Origin: JBCBKL01 sp038521825
Lineage (GTDB): Bacteria; Pseudomonadota; Alphaproteobacteria; Rhodobacterales; Rhodobacteraceae
Reading direction: 5' to 3'
Assembly (NCBI GenBank): GCA_038521825.1
Contig: JBCBKL010000001.1
Span: forward strand, 363,451 to 427,450
Length of the DNA stretch: 64,000 bases
The translations under genes and the position numbers were made by a program. The number at the start of each line of letters is the position of its first letter. Position 1 is the stretch's first letter. The notes beneath the pieces are model-generated. The model was not told the DNA's origin, did not search any database, and worked only from the letters and a program-made list of their open reading frames with translations. Positions 52,653 through 60,734 of the stretch are shown here, in pieces.

Positions 52653-53738
52653 TTACCCGACGCGCGTCTCAAAGCGCCCAGGCAGGGAGACTTCGAGCAG
52701 CTCCAGATCATCGCTTGGGTCCGCATAGCGGTTCGGGAAATCGGGCGGGATCACAAAGGCGTCGCCAGCCTGAAGCGGCTGCGGATTACGGCCCTCTCCT
52801 TCGAGCGTCATTGTACCGTCCAGCACAAAGGTAAACAGGATGTCGCTGTCGTGGTTGGTCCATAGGGTCTCTTCACCGTTCGGCCGGGCCACATGCACGC
52901 CCGCCACACCTTGCGTGTTGTCGGCGATGGTCGTGTCGCGGCTGATGAAGCCAGGAAGGCGGAACGAGCGCCACTCGGTCTCGTCCGCATTGTGATGAAC
53001 AAAGCGCTGCCCCTCGAATATCCGGTCAGGGTTGGCCGGGCCATTCGGCAGCGTCATGTCATGGTCGATTGTGGTGATGTGTTCTGCGGGAACGCCAATT
53101 TCGATCACTTCGATATTGTCGCTGGCATATAGCACGCGATGCCGGATTTCCGGCGGCTGGATCACACAATTCCCGGCATGCAAGCGAAATGGCTCGCCCT
53201 GATCCTCGTAGACCAGATCGACCCATCCGCGGTAGCAATAGATCAGCTGGAAGCCAACCGTATGGTAGTGGACGGTATCAGGGACAGGGCCACCATCGGG
53301 AATACGGATGTGGCTGGCGATGATCGACCCGCCAAGGCGGTCCGGTATGAGATCGCGGTAATGCATACCTGCCCGCCCGATTACCCATGGGGCCTGATCC
53401 CTCAGGCGACGCACGACAAAGGAATGAACTGTCTCAGGCAGCACGAGCGGGGGATTGAGCGGGCCGATTTCCACCCGGGTGCCGTTTGGCGCTTCCAGTG
53501 TACTGGCACCATCTGCAAAGTCGTTTGGATTTTCCGTGAGAATACGAAGTGTGCCAGCCGGTTCTGGCGCGCCCTTTTCGATCCGCAACCGCAGGCCATG
53601 TCCCGAAAAAACCGCAACCGTGGGGTCATCGGCGGGATAGATCATATCCATCCGCATCCCAAGGACCTTTGTGTAGAAGGGGATATCGTCCCGCAACTCC
53701 TGGGTCGGCAAACGGATCTCGGCGCGGGTCTCGGTCAT
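52653..53738 (-). CDS. Glyoxalase-like domain fused to double cupin
   Basis: A 361-residue protein. Residues 1-95 look like one half of a vicinal-oxygen-chelate fold (LRDDIPFYTKVLGMRMDMIY, then FSGHGLRLRIEKG). Residues about 130-230 form one cupin (VHYHTVGFQLIYCYRGWVDL, then LHAGNCVIQPPEIRHR), and about 270-355 a second (DSDILFTFVLDGTMTLEGEG, then GDAFVIPPDFPNRYADP). First-cupin metal ligands (HYH, later His) are present; the second has fewer His. Substrate unknown, perhaps an oxidised small organic acid. ATG 53738 has GGAAG at good spacing. Confidence 0.75.
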   Translation of the reverse strand: MTETRAEIRLPTQELRDDIPFYTKVLGMRMDMIYPADDPTVAVFSGHGLRLRIEKGAPEPAGTLRILTENPNDFADGASTLEAPNGTRVEIGPLNPPLVLPETVHSFVVRRLRDQAPWVIGRAGMHYRDLIPDRLGGSIIASHIRIPDGGPVPDTVHYHTVGFQLIYCYRGWVDLVYEDQGEPFRLHAGNCVIQPPEIRHRVLYASDNIEVIEIGVPAEHITTIDHDMTLPNGPANPDRIFEGQRFVHHNADETEWRSFRLPGFISRDTTIADNTQGVAGVHVARPNGEETLWTNHDSDILFTFVLDGTMTLEGEGRNPQPLQAGDAFVIPPDFPNRYADPSDDLELLEVSLPGRFETRVG

Positions 53739-53880
53739 GGGACTTCCATCATTTGCACCGATTAAACGCTGCGATTCAGACAGATGCAATCAGTCTGGGT
53801 CTAGATTGTGATCAGCTGGCGACTTGGCGGATCATCGGCAATTGTTTAAGGCTAAACCAAATTCAGGGGGCAATCAGAAC

Positions 53881-56154
53881 ATGACGGATCAACCCAGCCT
53901 CCGGCAGGCAGCGCTTGACTATCATGCGCATCCAAAGCCGGGAAAGCTCGAAGTACGGGCGACGAAACCGCTGGCCAACGGGCGCGATCTAGCGAGGGCC
54001 TATTCGCCGGGCGTGGCCGAGGCCTGTCTGGAGATAAAATCAGATCCAGCAAATGCGGCGCAGTACACGGCGCGGGGCAATCTGGTGGCGGTCGTGTCGA
54101 ACGGCACCGCTGTTCTTGGTCTGGGCAATATCGGTGCCCTTGCGTCCAAACCAGTGATGGAAGGCAAAGCCGTTCTCTTCAAAAAGTTCGCCGGCATCGA
54201 TTGCTTTGACATCGAGGTGGATGAGGCCGATCCGGAGCGACTGGCCGACATCGTTTGCGCCCTTGGGCCGACCTTCGGGGCCATTAATCTAGAGGATATC
54301 AAGGCGCCGGATTGCTTTGTGGTGGAGAAGCTTTGCCGTGAGCGGATGAACATCCCGGTCTTTCACGATGACCAGCACGGCACGGCGATCGTGGTTGGGG
54401 CCGCCGCCAAGAATGCGCTGCACGTGGCCGGCAAGACATTCGAGGACATCAAGATCGTCAGCACCGGGGGTGGAGCGGCAGGCATCGCCTGCCTAAACAT
54501 GCTTCTAAAGCTTGGCGCCAAACGCGAAAACGTCTGGCTCTGCGATATTCATGGGCTTGTCTACACCGGGCGCGAGATCGATATGAATCCTGCCAAGTCC
54601 GAGTATTGCCAGGACAGCGACCTTCGGACACTCGACGATGTTATCCAGGGCGCGGATCTCTTTCTTGGCCTTTCGGGTCCGAACGTCCTGCGGCCAGAGC
54701 ATGTGAAAAAGATGGCCTCGCAGCCGGTGATCTTTGCGCTGGCCAATCCGACGCCGGAGATCATGCCGGATGAGGCGCGCAAGGTCGCGCCCAATGCCAT
54801 CATCGCAACGGGGCGCAGCGACTTTCCCAATCAGGTCAACAACGTCCTATGCTTTCCGTTCATATTCCGTGGCGCGCTGGATGTGGGCGCGACAACGATC
54901 AACGACGCAATGGAGCTTGCCTGCATCGACGGGATTGCAGCGCTGGCCCGCGCAACTACCAGCGCCGAGGCTGCGGCGGCCTATCAGGATGAGCCGATGA
55001 CGTTTGGTGCCGATTATCTGATCCCCAAGCCGTTCGACCCGCGCCTGATTGGCGTTGTTTCGTCGGCAGTGGCGCAGGCGGCCATGGAGACCGGCGTCGC
55101 AACCCGGCCCCTCGATGATCTCGAAGCCTACAGACGGAAACTCGACTCGTCCGTTTTCAAATCCGCGCTTCTGATGCGACCGGTGTTCGAAGCGGCACGA
55201 GCCAAGGCACGCCGTATTGTCTTTGCCGAGGGAGAGGATGAACGGGTTCTGCGCGCAGCCCAGGCCATGGTCGAAGAGACAACCGAACGTCCGATCCTGA
55301 TCGGTCGCCCCGATGTGATCGGCGCAAGGATCGAAAAGGCGGGTCTGACGCTCCGGCTTGGCGAAAGTGTGGAATTCGTTAACCCCGAAAACGACCCGCG
55401 CTATCGTGACTATTGGGGCAGCTATCACGAACTGATGGCACGGCGCGGCGTCACGCCCGATCTGGCCCGCGCAATCATGCGTACGAACTCGACTGCGATT
55501 GGTGCGGTTATGGTTCATCGGGATGAAGCGGACAGCCTGATCTGCGGCACGTTCGGAGAATTCCGCTGGCATATGAATTATGTGGCACAGGTCTTGGGTA
55601 CCGACGAATTGCACCCGGTCGGGACGCTCTCGATGATGATCCTCGAAGATGGCCCGCTGTTCATCGCCGATACTCAGGTTCATACCGAACCCAGCCCAGA
55701 AGAGATTGCAGAGATCGTGATCGGGGCGGCGCGGCACGTGCGCCGTTTCGGTATCGAACCTCAGATCGCGCTTTGTTCACAATCCCAGTTCGGCAACCAG
55801 CCCGGCGGATCTGGCGAACGTCTGCGCGCGGCGATCGAGCTGCTGAACGAAAAGCCGCGTGAGTTCTGCTATGAGGGTGAGATGAATATCGACACCGCGC
55901 TCGATCCGGCCTTGCGCGAGCGTCTATTCCCCGGAAACCGAATGCAGGGGGCAGCCAACGTGTTGGTGTTCGCGCATGCGGATGCAGCCTCTGGCGTGCG
56001 CAACATCCTCAAGATGAAGGGTGGAGGGCTTGAGGTTGGTCCGATCCTAATGGGGATGGGCAACCGCGCGCATATCGTTTCTCCTTCGATCACCGCGCGC
56101 GGCCTGCTCAATATGTCGGCCATCGCAGGAACGCCTGTGGCACATTACGGCTAG
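53881..56154 (+). CDS. maeB: NADP-dependent malic enzyme with phosphotransacetylase-like domain
   Basis: A 757-residue two-domain protein. The malic-enzyme half (1-430) has AYSPGVAEACLEI, the metal-binding FHDDQHGTAIV and the cofactor loop VSTGGGAAGIACL. The C-terminal half (about 435-757) resembles phosphotransacetylase (IVFAEGEDERVLRAAQ) and is usually regulatory, binding acetyl-CoA, rather than catalytic. It makes pyruvate and NADPH from malate. ATG 53881 matches the family; the frame extends 57 bases upstream. Its TAG overlaps mtnP by CTAG. Confidence 0.95.
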   Translation: MTDQPSLRQAALDYHAHPKPGKLEVRATKPLANGRDLARAYSPGVAEACLEIKSDPANAAQYTARGNLVAVVSNGTAVLGLGNIGALASKPVMEGKAVLFKKFAGIDCFDIEVDEADPERLADIVCALGPTFGAINLEDIKAPDCFVVEKLCRERMNIPVFHDDQHGTAIVVGAAAKNALHVAGKTFEDIKIVSTGGGAAGIACLNMLLKLGAKRENVWLCDIHGLVYTGREIDMNPAKSEYCQDSDLRTLDDVIQGADLFLGLSGPNVLRPEHVKKMASQPVIFALANPTPEIMPDEARKVAPNAIIATGRSDFPNQVNNVLCFPFIFRGALDVGATTINDAMELACIDGIAALARATTSAEAAAAYQDEPMTFGADYLIPKPFDPRLIGVVSSAVAQAAMETGVATRPLDDLEAYRRKLDSSVFKSALLMRPVFEAARAKARRIVFAEGEDERVLRAAQAMVEETTERPILIGRPDVIGARIEKAGLTLRLGESVEFVNPENDPRYRDYWGSYHELMARRGVTPDLARAIMRTNSTAIGAVMVHRDEADSLICGTFGEFRWHMNYVAQVLGTDELHPVGTLSMMILEDGPLFIADTQVHTEPSPEEIAEIVIGAARHVRRFGIEPQIALCSQSQFGNQPGGSGERLRAAIELLNEKPREFCYEGEMNIDTALDPALRERLFPGNRMQGAANVLVFAHADAASGVRNILKMKGGGLEVGPILMGMGNRAHIVSPSITARGLLNMSAIAGTPVAHYG

Positions 56155-57023
56155 AGCACGCGGCCCGCGACGGCATCCAGTTTCGCAACGAGGTCGGGGT
56201 CCCGCGCCTCGGGCGCTGTCAGTATGGCGTATTGCAGCGCACGGTCACAGCCATGGGGGCACGCCTCACGCGTTCCGCCGATCAAATCCGGCAAGCGTTT
56301 GACAAGGTCGCGCGCCTTGTCGGCGTTGCCGGTCAGTGTCTTGATGATCTCGGTCACATCGACTTCACCGTGATCGGGGTGCCAGCTGTCATAATCTGTG
56401 ATCATCGCGACGGAGGCATAACAAATCTCGGCCTCACGGGCGAGCTTGGCCTCGGGCATATTCGTCATGCCGATCACGTCGCAACCCCAGGCATCGCGAT
56501 ACATCCTGCTTTCGGCGAGGCTGGAAAATTGTGGGCCTTCCATGGCCAGATAAGTGCCGCCCTCGTGGATCGCGATGCCCGCCCCTTGTGCTGCGGTAAA
56601 ACAGGCGCCGGAGAGCCGCTGACAGGTGGGGTGCGCCACGCTGACATGGGCCACGCACCCTGTGCCGAAGAACGATTTTTCGCGGGCGAAGGTCCGATCA
56701 ATGAACTGATCGACAATCACGAAGTCACCCGGCGCCATCTCTTCGCGGAATGATCCGCAGGCCGATACCGAGATGATGTCTGTAACCCCAAGGCGCTTGA
56801 GCGCATCGATATTGGCCCGGTATGGCACGGTCGTGGGGCTGTGGATGTGCCCGCGGCCATGGCGGGGCAGAAAAACCATTTCGGCATTGTTCAACCAGCC
56901 CGTCAAAAGCTGATCGGATGGTGCGCCCCAAGGGCTATCCACGCTGACCCATTCGGCCCCTTCGAGTCCGTCGATGTCATAAATCCCGGATCCGCCGATG
57001 ACCCCGATCTTGGTCTGCGTCAT
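56151..57023 (-). CDS. mtnP: S-methyl-5'-thioadenosine phosphorylase
   Basis: A 290-residue purine-phosphorylase-family enzyme that splits methylthioadenosine in the methionine salvage pathway. Motifs: KIGVIGGSGIYDIDG, FLPRHGRGHIHSP, YLAMEGPQFSSLAESRMY and VAMITDYDSWHP. The ATG at 57029 has its AGGAG only one base away, while 57023 has a seven-base spacing, so the shorter start is chosen. Confidence 0.93.
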   Translation of the reverse strand: MTQTKIGVIGGSGIYDIDGLEGAEWVSVDSPWGAPSDQLLTGWLNNAEMVFLPRHGRGHIHSPTTVPYRANIDALKRLGVTDIISVSACGSFREEMAPGDFVIVDQFIDRTFAREKSFFGTGCVAHVSVAHPTCQRLSGACFTAAQGAGIAIHEGGTYLAMEGPQFSSLAESRMYRDAWGCDVIGMTNMPEAKLAREAEICYASVAMITDYDSWHPDHGEVDVTEIIKTLTGNADKARDLVKRLPDLIGGTREACPHGCDRALQYAILTAPEARDPDLVAKLDAVAGRVL

Positions 57024-57103
57024 GCCCATTCTCCTGCCGCTGCTCGCAGGTCAGTTACACAGGTTGCAGAGCCGGGTTCAACCATGATGGAAACAGCGGA
57101 TAG

Positions 57104-57565
57104 TCAGGTTCGGTTGGGCTTGCGCGGCGGCACCCGTCTTAGCTGCATCCCAAACTTCTGATCTGCCCGAAATCCGAGCTTTTCATAGAATGACCGGGCC
57201 CCGGTGTCCTGCCCGGTGAGAAGCATCACCTTATAGCAGTCCGCGCCCCATGCCGCATCAACGACCGCCTGCATCACGGCGCGTGCGTGTCCCTGATTTC
57301 GAACATGCTCAAGCGAGATGACGTTTTCGATCAATGCGTAAGGACGCCCGTTTTGCGTCATGTTCGGCAATATATGGAGGGTTGCCATTGCAGTCAGAGC
57401 TTGCCCTGCTTCACTTGCAAACACGGTTGATCCCGGATGATCAAGAAGCTGCCGAAAACGCTCTTTGCCCGCAACGCTTCCGTCACGGGTCAAGGTTTCA
57501 TAAAGAACCAGCGCCGCATCAAAATCATCGGGGTCCAGAGCGCGGACCGCTAGCTTGGCCGCCAT
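57104..57565 (-). CDS. GNAT-family N-acetyltransferase
   Basis: A 153-residue protein with the acetyl-CoA loop VRNQGHARAVMQAVVD, a preceding strand YALIENVISLE and the terminal ARSFYEKLGFRA signature. The substrate is unknown. It starts inside the last 16 bases of the desaturase gene, so the two are translationally coupled. Confidence 0.85.
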   Translation of the reverse strand: MAAKLAVRALDPDDFDAALVLYETLTRDGSVAGKERFRQLLDHPGSTVFASEAGQALTAMATLHILPNMTQNGRPYALIENVISLEHVRNQGHARAVMQAVVDAAWGADCYKVMLLTGQDTGARSFYEKLGFRADQKFGMQLRRVPPRKPNRT

Positions 57566-58494
57566 CCTGCCTCTGCCATGGCTGCACCATAGCCGGGCGC
57601 GATATTCATGCGGCTACCCAAACCCTTGCGCAGCAGCAGATTGTGCATGGCGGGCAGACGCCAACACGGGACGTGCATGATCATGTGATGTTCGAGGTGG
57701 TAGTTGACCCAATAGGGCGCGACGAAAGTCCTTGTGATCGGTCCCGCCAGCGTCGTGCGAACGTTTCGAAACGGATCCTCGGATTTTTCCGTCGCCCCAT
57801 GCTCCGCGATGTTGCGGACCCGCAGAACGAACTGGAACCAGGTCAGATATGGCAGGATCCAAAAGGCGAGGCCCCACCACCAATCCCCAGCAAGGCTGAT
57901 GATTACTGCAACGCCCAGAAAGACGGGCAGGGATTTCCAGATCTCGGCTGCCTTGAAGGCCTGCGCCGCATCTGTCTTGGCTGCTTCGATCGCGTCGTCG
58001 TCTCCGGCCAACCGGAACGACATCAAGATCTGCGCGGCCAGCTGCTTAATACCTGTCTGACCAGTCAGGTCACGGATGAACTTGCGTCGCAGCGACGCGC
58101 GCGAGGTCGGAAACTTCTCGCTTAGGACAAGATCGGGGTCCTTGTCCGTTTGGGTGAACCGGTGATGGGTTAGGTGATAGTGCCGGTAGGCCGCCAATTC
58201 CGCCAGAATGGGGCGTCCGCACAACCATTCACCCGCAAACTCATTAAGAGATCGGGCCTTGAACATCGCGTTGTGCGCCGCTTCGTGCATGAGGATGGCG
58301 AGCCCCAGCTGGCGCGAGCCAATCAGCATAACGGCAACGACAAAGGTCAATGGATTGGGCCAAACCGCGAATAGTGCGACAGCGGCAGCAACAACGCCCC
58401 AGCAATGCAGAAGCAGCAGCGCACCAGCAAGATCTGAACGTTGGGCCAGAGGGCGGATTTCCTCGGGGCTGAGATATGCCTTTCCGGGTGTCAT
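57550..58494 (-). CDS. Fatty acid desaturase family membrane protein
   Basis: A 314-residue integral protein with three histidine boxes: HEAAHN (about 82-87), HYHLTHHR and HLEHHM. These bind the di-iron centre. About four helices are seen, including LLLLHCWGVVAAAVALFAVW. It could desaturate or hydroxylate membrane lipids or carotenoids; the substrate is unclear. The start is the ATG preceded by AGGAGGTGTC (58494), not the one 42 bases upstream. Confidence 0.87.
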   Translation of the reverse strand: MTPGKAYLSPEEIRPLAQRSDLAGALLLLHCWGVVAAAVALFAVWPNPLTFVVAVMLIGSRQLGLAILMHEAAHNAMFKARSLNEFAGEWLCGRPILAELAAYRHYHLTHHRFTQTDKDPDLVLSEKFPTSRASLRRKFIRDLTGQTGIKQLAAQILMSFRLAGDDDAIEAAKTDAAQAFKAAEIWKSLPVFLGVAVIISLAGDWWWGLAFWILPYLTWFQFVLRVRNIAEHGATEKSEDPFRNVRTTLAGPITRTFVAPYWVNYHLEHHMIMHVPCWRLPAMHNLLLRKGLGSRMNIAPGYGAAMAEAGWRPS

Positions 58495-58556
58495 GACACC
58501 TCCTCCTAGGGGAAGTGTCTCAAAGAGGTGACCCATGCGTCAAGCAGAACGCCCCG

Positions 58557-59501
58557 TCAGTGCCAGTCAAAAAATCCCGATCCTGCGTTCGACAACAGCT
58601 CTTGGGCGAGGTCCTTGCCCATGGTGGCGGCATCCTCGATAGTGCCTTTCCGCGCCCCCGAAATCGCGTCGCTGCCATCGGGGCGTATCACTTCACCGCG
58701 CAGGTACAGCGATGACCCGCTCAGCTCGGCAAGGCCAGCGATCGGCGTTTCACAGGACCCGTCCAGGGTCAGGAGAAAGCTGCGCTCTGCCGTCAACCTG
58801 TGGCCGGTGTCCGCGTCGTGGATCGCGTCAAGCAGGCTGGCGGTGTTCGCGTCATCGATGCGCCGCTCGATTCCGATGGCGCCTTGGGCCACGGCTGGCA
58901 GCATGTCTTCGGTCTCAATCGGGGTCGCCGGAACCTCATCGAGAGTCAGGCGGTTAAGACCTGCGCAGGCCAGAAAGGTGCATTCTGCCACGCCTTCGCT
59001 CAACTTACGCAAGCGAGTTTGTACATTGCCCCGAAACTCGACCACCTGAAGGTCCGAGCGACGGTTCAACAGCTGTGCGCGTCGGCGCAAGCTTGATGTT
59101 CCGACTATTGCACCCGGGCTGAGTTCGGCAATGCCCTTGAGCGTTGGTGACACGAACGCATCGCGCACATCTTCGCGCGGGAGGTAGGTGGAAAGGACCA
59201 AACCCTGCGGTTGAACCGTCGGCATGTCTTTCATCGAATGCACAGCGATGTCAATTTTGCCTGACAGTAGGTCGTCTTCGATTTCACGGGTAAAAAGACC
59301 CTTCCCGCCGATCTCTTTCAAAGGCCGGTCCTGGATCGCATCGCCGGTAACCTTGATGACGACAATCTCGAACGCTTCGTCAGAAAGATCAAAGGCTTGC
59401 CGCAGTCTATCGCGCGTTTCGTAAGCCTGGGCCAATGCTAGCGGGGACCCGCGCGTGCCGATTCTCAGCGGTGCCGCGGGTGTGGGAAGGCGGATCGTCA
59501 T
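58557..59501 (-). CDS. hemC: Hydroxymethylbilane synthase (porphobilinogen deaminase)
   Basis: A 314-residue enzyme. Motifs: RIGTRGSPLALAQA, the loop SMKDMPT, VGTSSLRRRAQL, EFRGNVQTRLRKL, and GSCETPIAGLA, whose Cys carries the dipyrromethane cofactor. It joins four porphobilinogens. It is divergent from hemE with a 61-base gap. The start is ATG 59501. Confidence 0.97.
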   Translation of the reverse strand: MTIRLPTPAAPLRIGTRGSPLALAQAYETRDRLRQAFDLSDEAFEIVVIKVTGDAIQDRPLKEIGGKGLFTREIEDDLLSGKIDIAVHSMKDMPTVQPQGLVLSTYLPREDVRDAFVSPTLKGIAELSPGAIVGTSSLRRRAQLLNRRSDLQVVEFRGNVQTRLRKLSEGVAECTFLACAGLNRLTLDEVPATPIETEDMLPAVAQGAIGIERRIDDANTASLLDAIHDADTGHRLTAERSFLLTLDGSCETPIAGLAELSGSSLYLRGEVIRPDGSDAISGARKGTIEDAATMGKDLAQELLSNAGSGFFDWH

Positions 59502-59562
59502 GGGTTTATCTTTTAGGCACGTCAACTTATCCTGACAACTGGAATTGGACTAAGAGGGCGCG

Positions 59563-60609
59563 ATGAAGGACGGCACACAGGGCAAGACGATCTTGAGAGC
59601 GCTCAGCGGAGAGGTATTGCCGACACCACCGGTCTGGATGATGCGGCAAGCAGGTCGCTACCTTCCGGAATACCGCGCGACCCGGGCCAAAGCCGGTGAT
59701 TTCCTGTCGCTTTGCTATACGCCTGAACTTGCCGCCGAGGTCACACTGCAGCCGATCAGGCGCTACGGCTTCGATGCAGCGATCCTATTTGCCGATATCC
59801 TCCTCTTGCCGCAGGCGCTTGGTGCTGATCTGTGGTTCGTGACCGGAGAAGGCCCGCGTCTTTCGACAGTGACCAAGCAAGAGGATTTTGACGCTCTGAA
59901 GCCGGTTGAGTTGATCCACGATACCCTTGGCCCCGTGTACGAAACCGTCCGCATCCTGACGAACGAACTGCCGCACGAGACGACGCTGATCGGGTTTGCT
60001 GGGGCGCCATGGACTGTCGCAACCTACATGATTGCCGGGCGGGGAACGCCGGATCAGGGGCCAGCGCATGCGCTGATGACAGAGAACGAGACGCTCTTTT
60101 CGGCCCTGATCGACCGGTTGACCCAAGGCACGATCGAATACCTTTCGGCCCAGATCGAGGCCGGAGCCGAGGTTGTGAAGATCTTTGACAGCTGGGCCGG
60201 ATCGCTCAACGGGCCTGCGTTCCGCAAATATGCGGTCGAGCCATGCGCCCGAATCACGTCCGCCATCAAACAGCGACATCCTGGCATCCCGGTGATAGGA
60301 TTTCCGCGTGAGGCTGGATCGGGCTATGTCGGCTTTGCCAAGGCAACCGCTGTCGATTGCGTGGCCCTCGACAGCTCGGTCTCTGCCGAATGGGCGGCCG
60401 AGAACGTTCAGGTCGATGGCTGCGTGCAAGGCAACCTCGCATCGTCTCATATGGTGACAGGCGGGCAGGCGCTGATCGACGAAACCCACAGGATTGTCAG
60501 CGCGTTTTCGGGCGGTCCGCACATCTTCAACCTTGGCCACGGGATCACGCCTGACGCCGATCCCGACAACGTGGCGCTCATGGTTGAAACGGTCCGATCC
60601 GGGGCCTGA
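59563..60609 (+). CDS. hemE: Uroporphyrinogen decarboxylase
   Basis: A 348-residue enzyme that makes coproporphyrinogen III, the substrate of hemF and hemN in this window. Signatures: PVWMMRQAGRYLPEYR, ILFADILLLPQALG, GFAGAPWTVATYMI, KIFDSWAGSLN and the C-terminal FNLGHGITPDADPDNV. It is divergent from hemC. A tRNA gene follows 48 bases after the stop. Confidence 0.97.
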   Translation: MKDGTQGKTILRALSGEVLPTPPVWMMRQAGRYLPEYRATRAKAGDFLSLCYTPELAAEVTLQPIRRYGFDAAILFADILLLPQALGADLWFVTGEGPRLSTVTKQEDFDALKPVELIHDTLGPVYETVRILTNELPHETTLIGFAGAPWTVATYMIAGRGTPDQGPAHALMTENETLFSALIDRLTQGTIEYLSAQIEAGAEVVKIFDSWAGSLNGPAFRKYAVEPCARITSAIKQRHPGIPVIGFPREAGSGYVGFAKATAVDCVALDSSVSAEWAAENVQVDGCVQGNLASSHMVTGGQALIDETHRIVSAFSGGPHIFNLGHGITPDADPDNVALMVETVRSGA

Positions 60610-60616
60610 TTGGGTC

Positions 60617-60645
60617 TTGACGGAGCAGATGGGCTGGACTAGGTC
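60617..60645 (+). promoter_or_regulatory. Probable promoter of tRNA-Met
   Basis: A TTGACG -35 (60617-60622), 17-base spacer and weak -10 TAGGTC (60640-60645), 12 bases before the tRNA. It lies just after the hemE stop. Confidence 0.4.
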
Positions 60646-60657
60646 AGCGCAGCCTGT

Positions 60658-60734
60658 GGCGGAGTAGCTCAGTTGGTTAGAGCAGCGGAATCATAATCCG
60701 CGTGTCGGGGGTTCAAGTCCCTCCTCCGCTACCA
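60658..60734 (+). tRNA. tRNA-Met (CAU), elongator type
   Basis: A 77-base cloverleaf. The acceptor GGCGGAG pairs with CTCCGCT (first pair G-U), D-arm GCTC/GAGC, anticodon stem GCGGA/TCCGC with loop ATCATAA and anticodon CAT. T-arm GGGGG-TTCAAGT-CCCTC. CCA is encoded. The lack of a C-A mismatch at position 1 and the absence of three G-C pairs below the loop argue against initiator tRNA. tRNA-Ile2 (CAU modified) cannot be fully excluded, but the sequence agrees with alphaproteobacterial elongator Met. Confidence 0.93.
60691..60734 (-). other. Attachment-site core: tRNA 3' half shared with recombinase C-terminus
   Basis: The antisense of the tRNA from CCA back into the anticodon arm reads in frame as the last residues of the recombinase (MVAEEGLEPPTRGL then TGA at 60693-60691). 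The element therefore inserted here and the gene uses chromosomal tRNA sequence for its tail. The matching other end was not found in the window. Confidence 0.75.
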
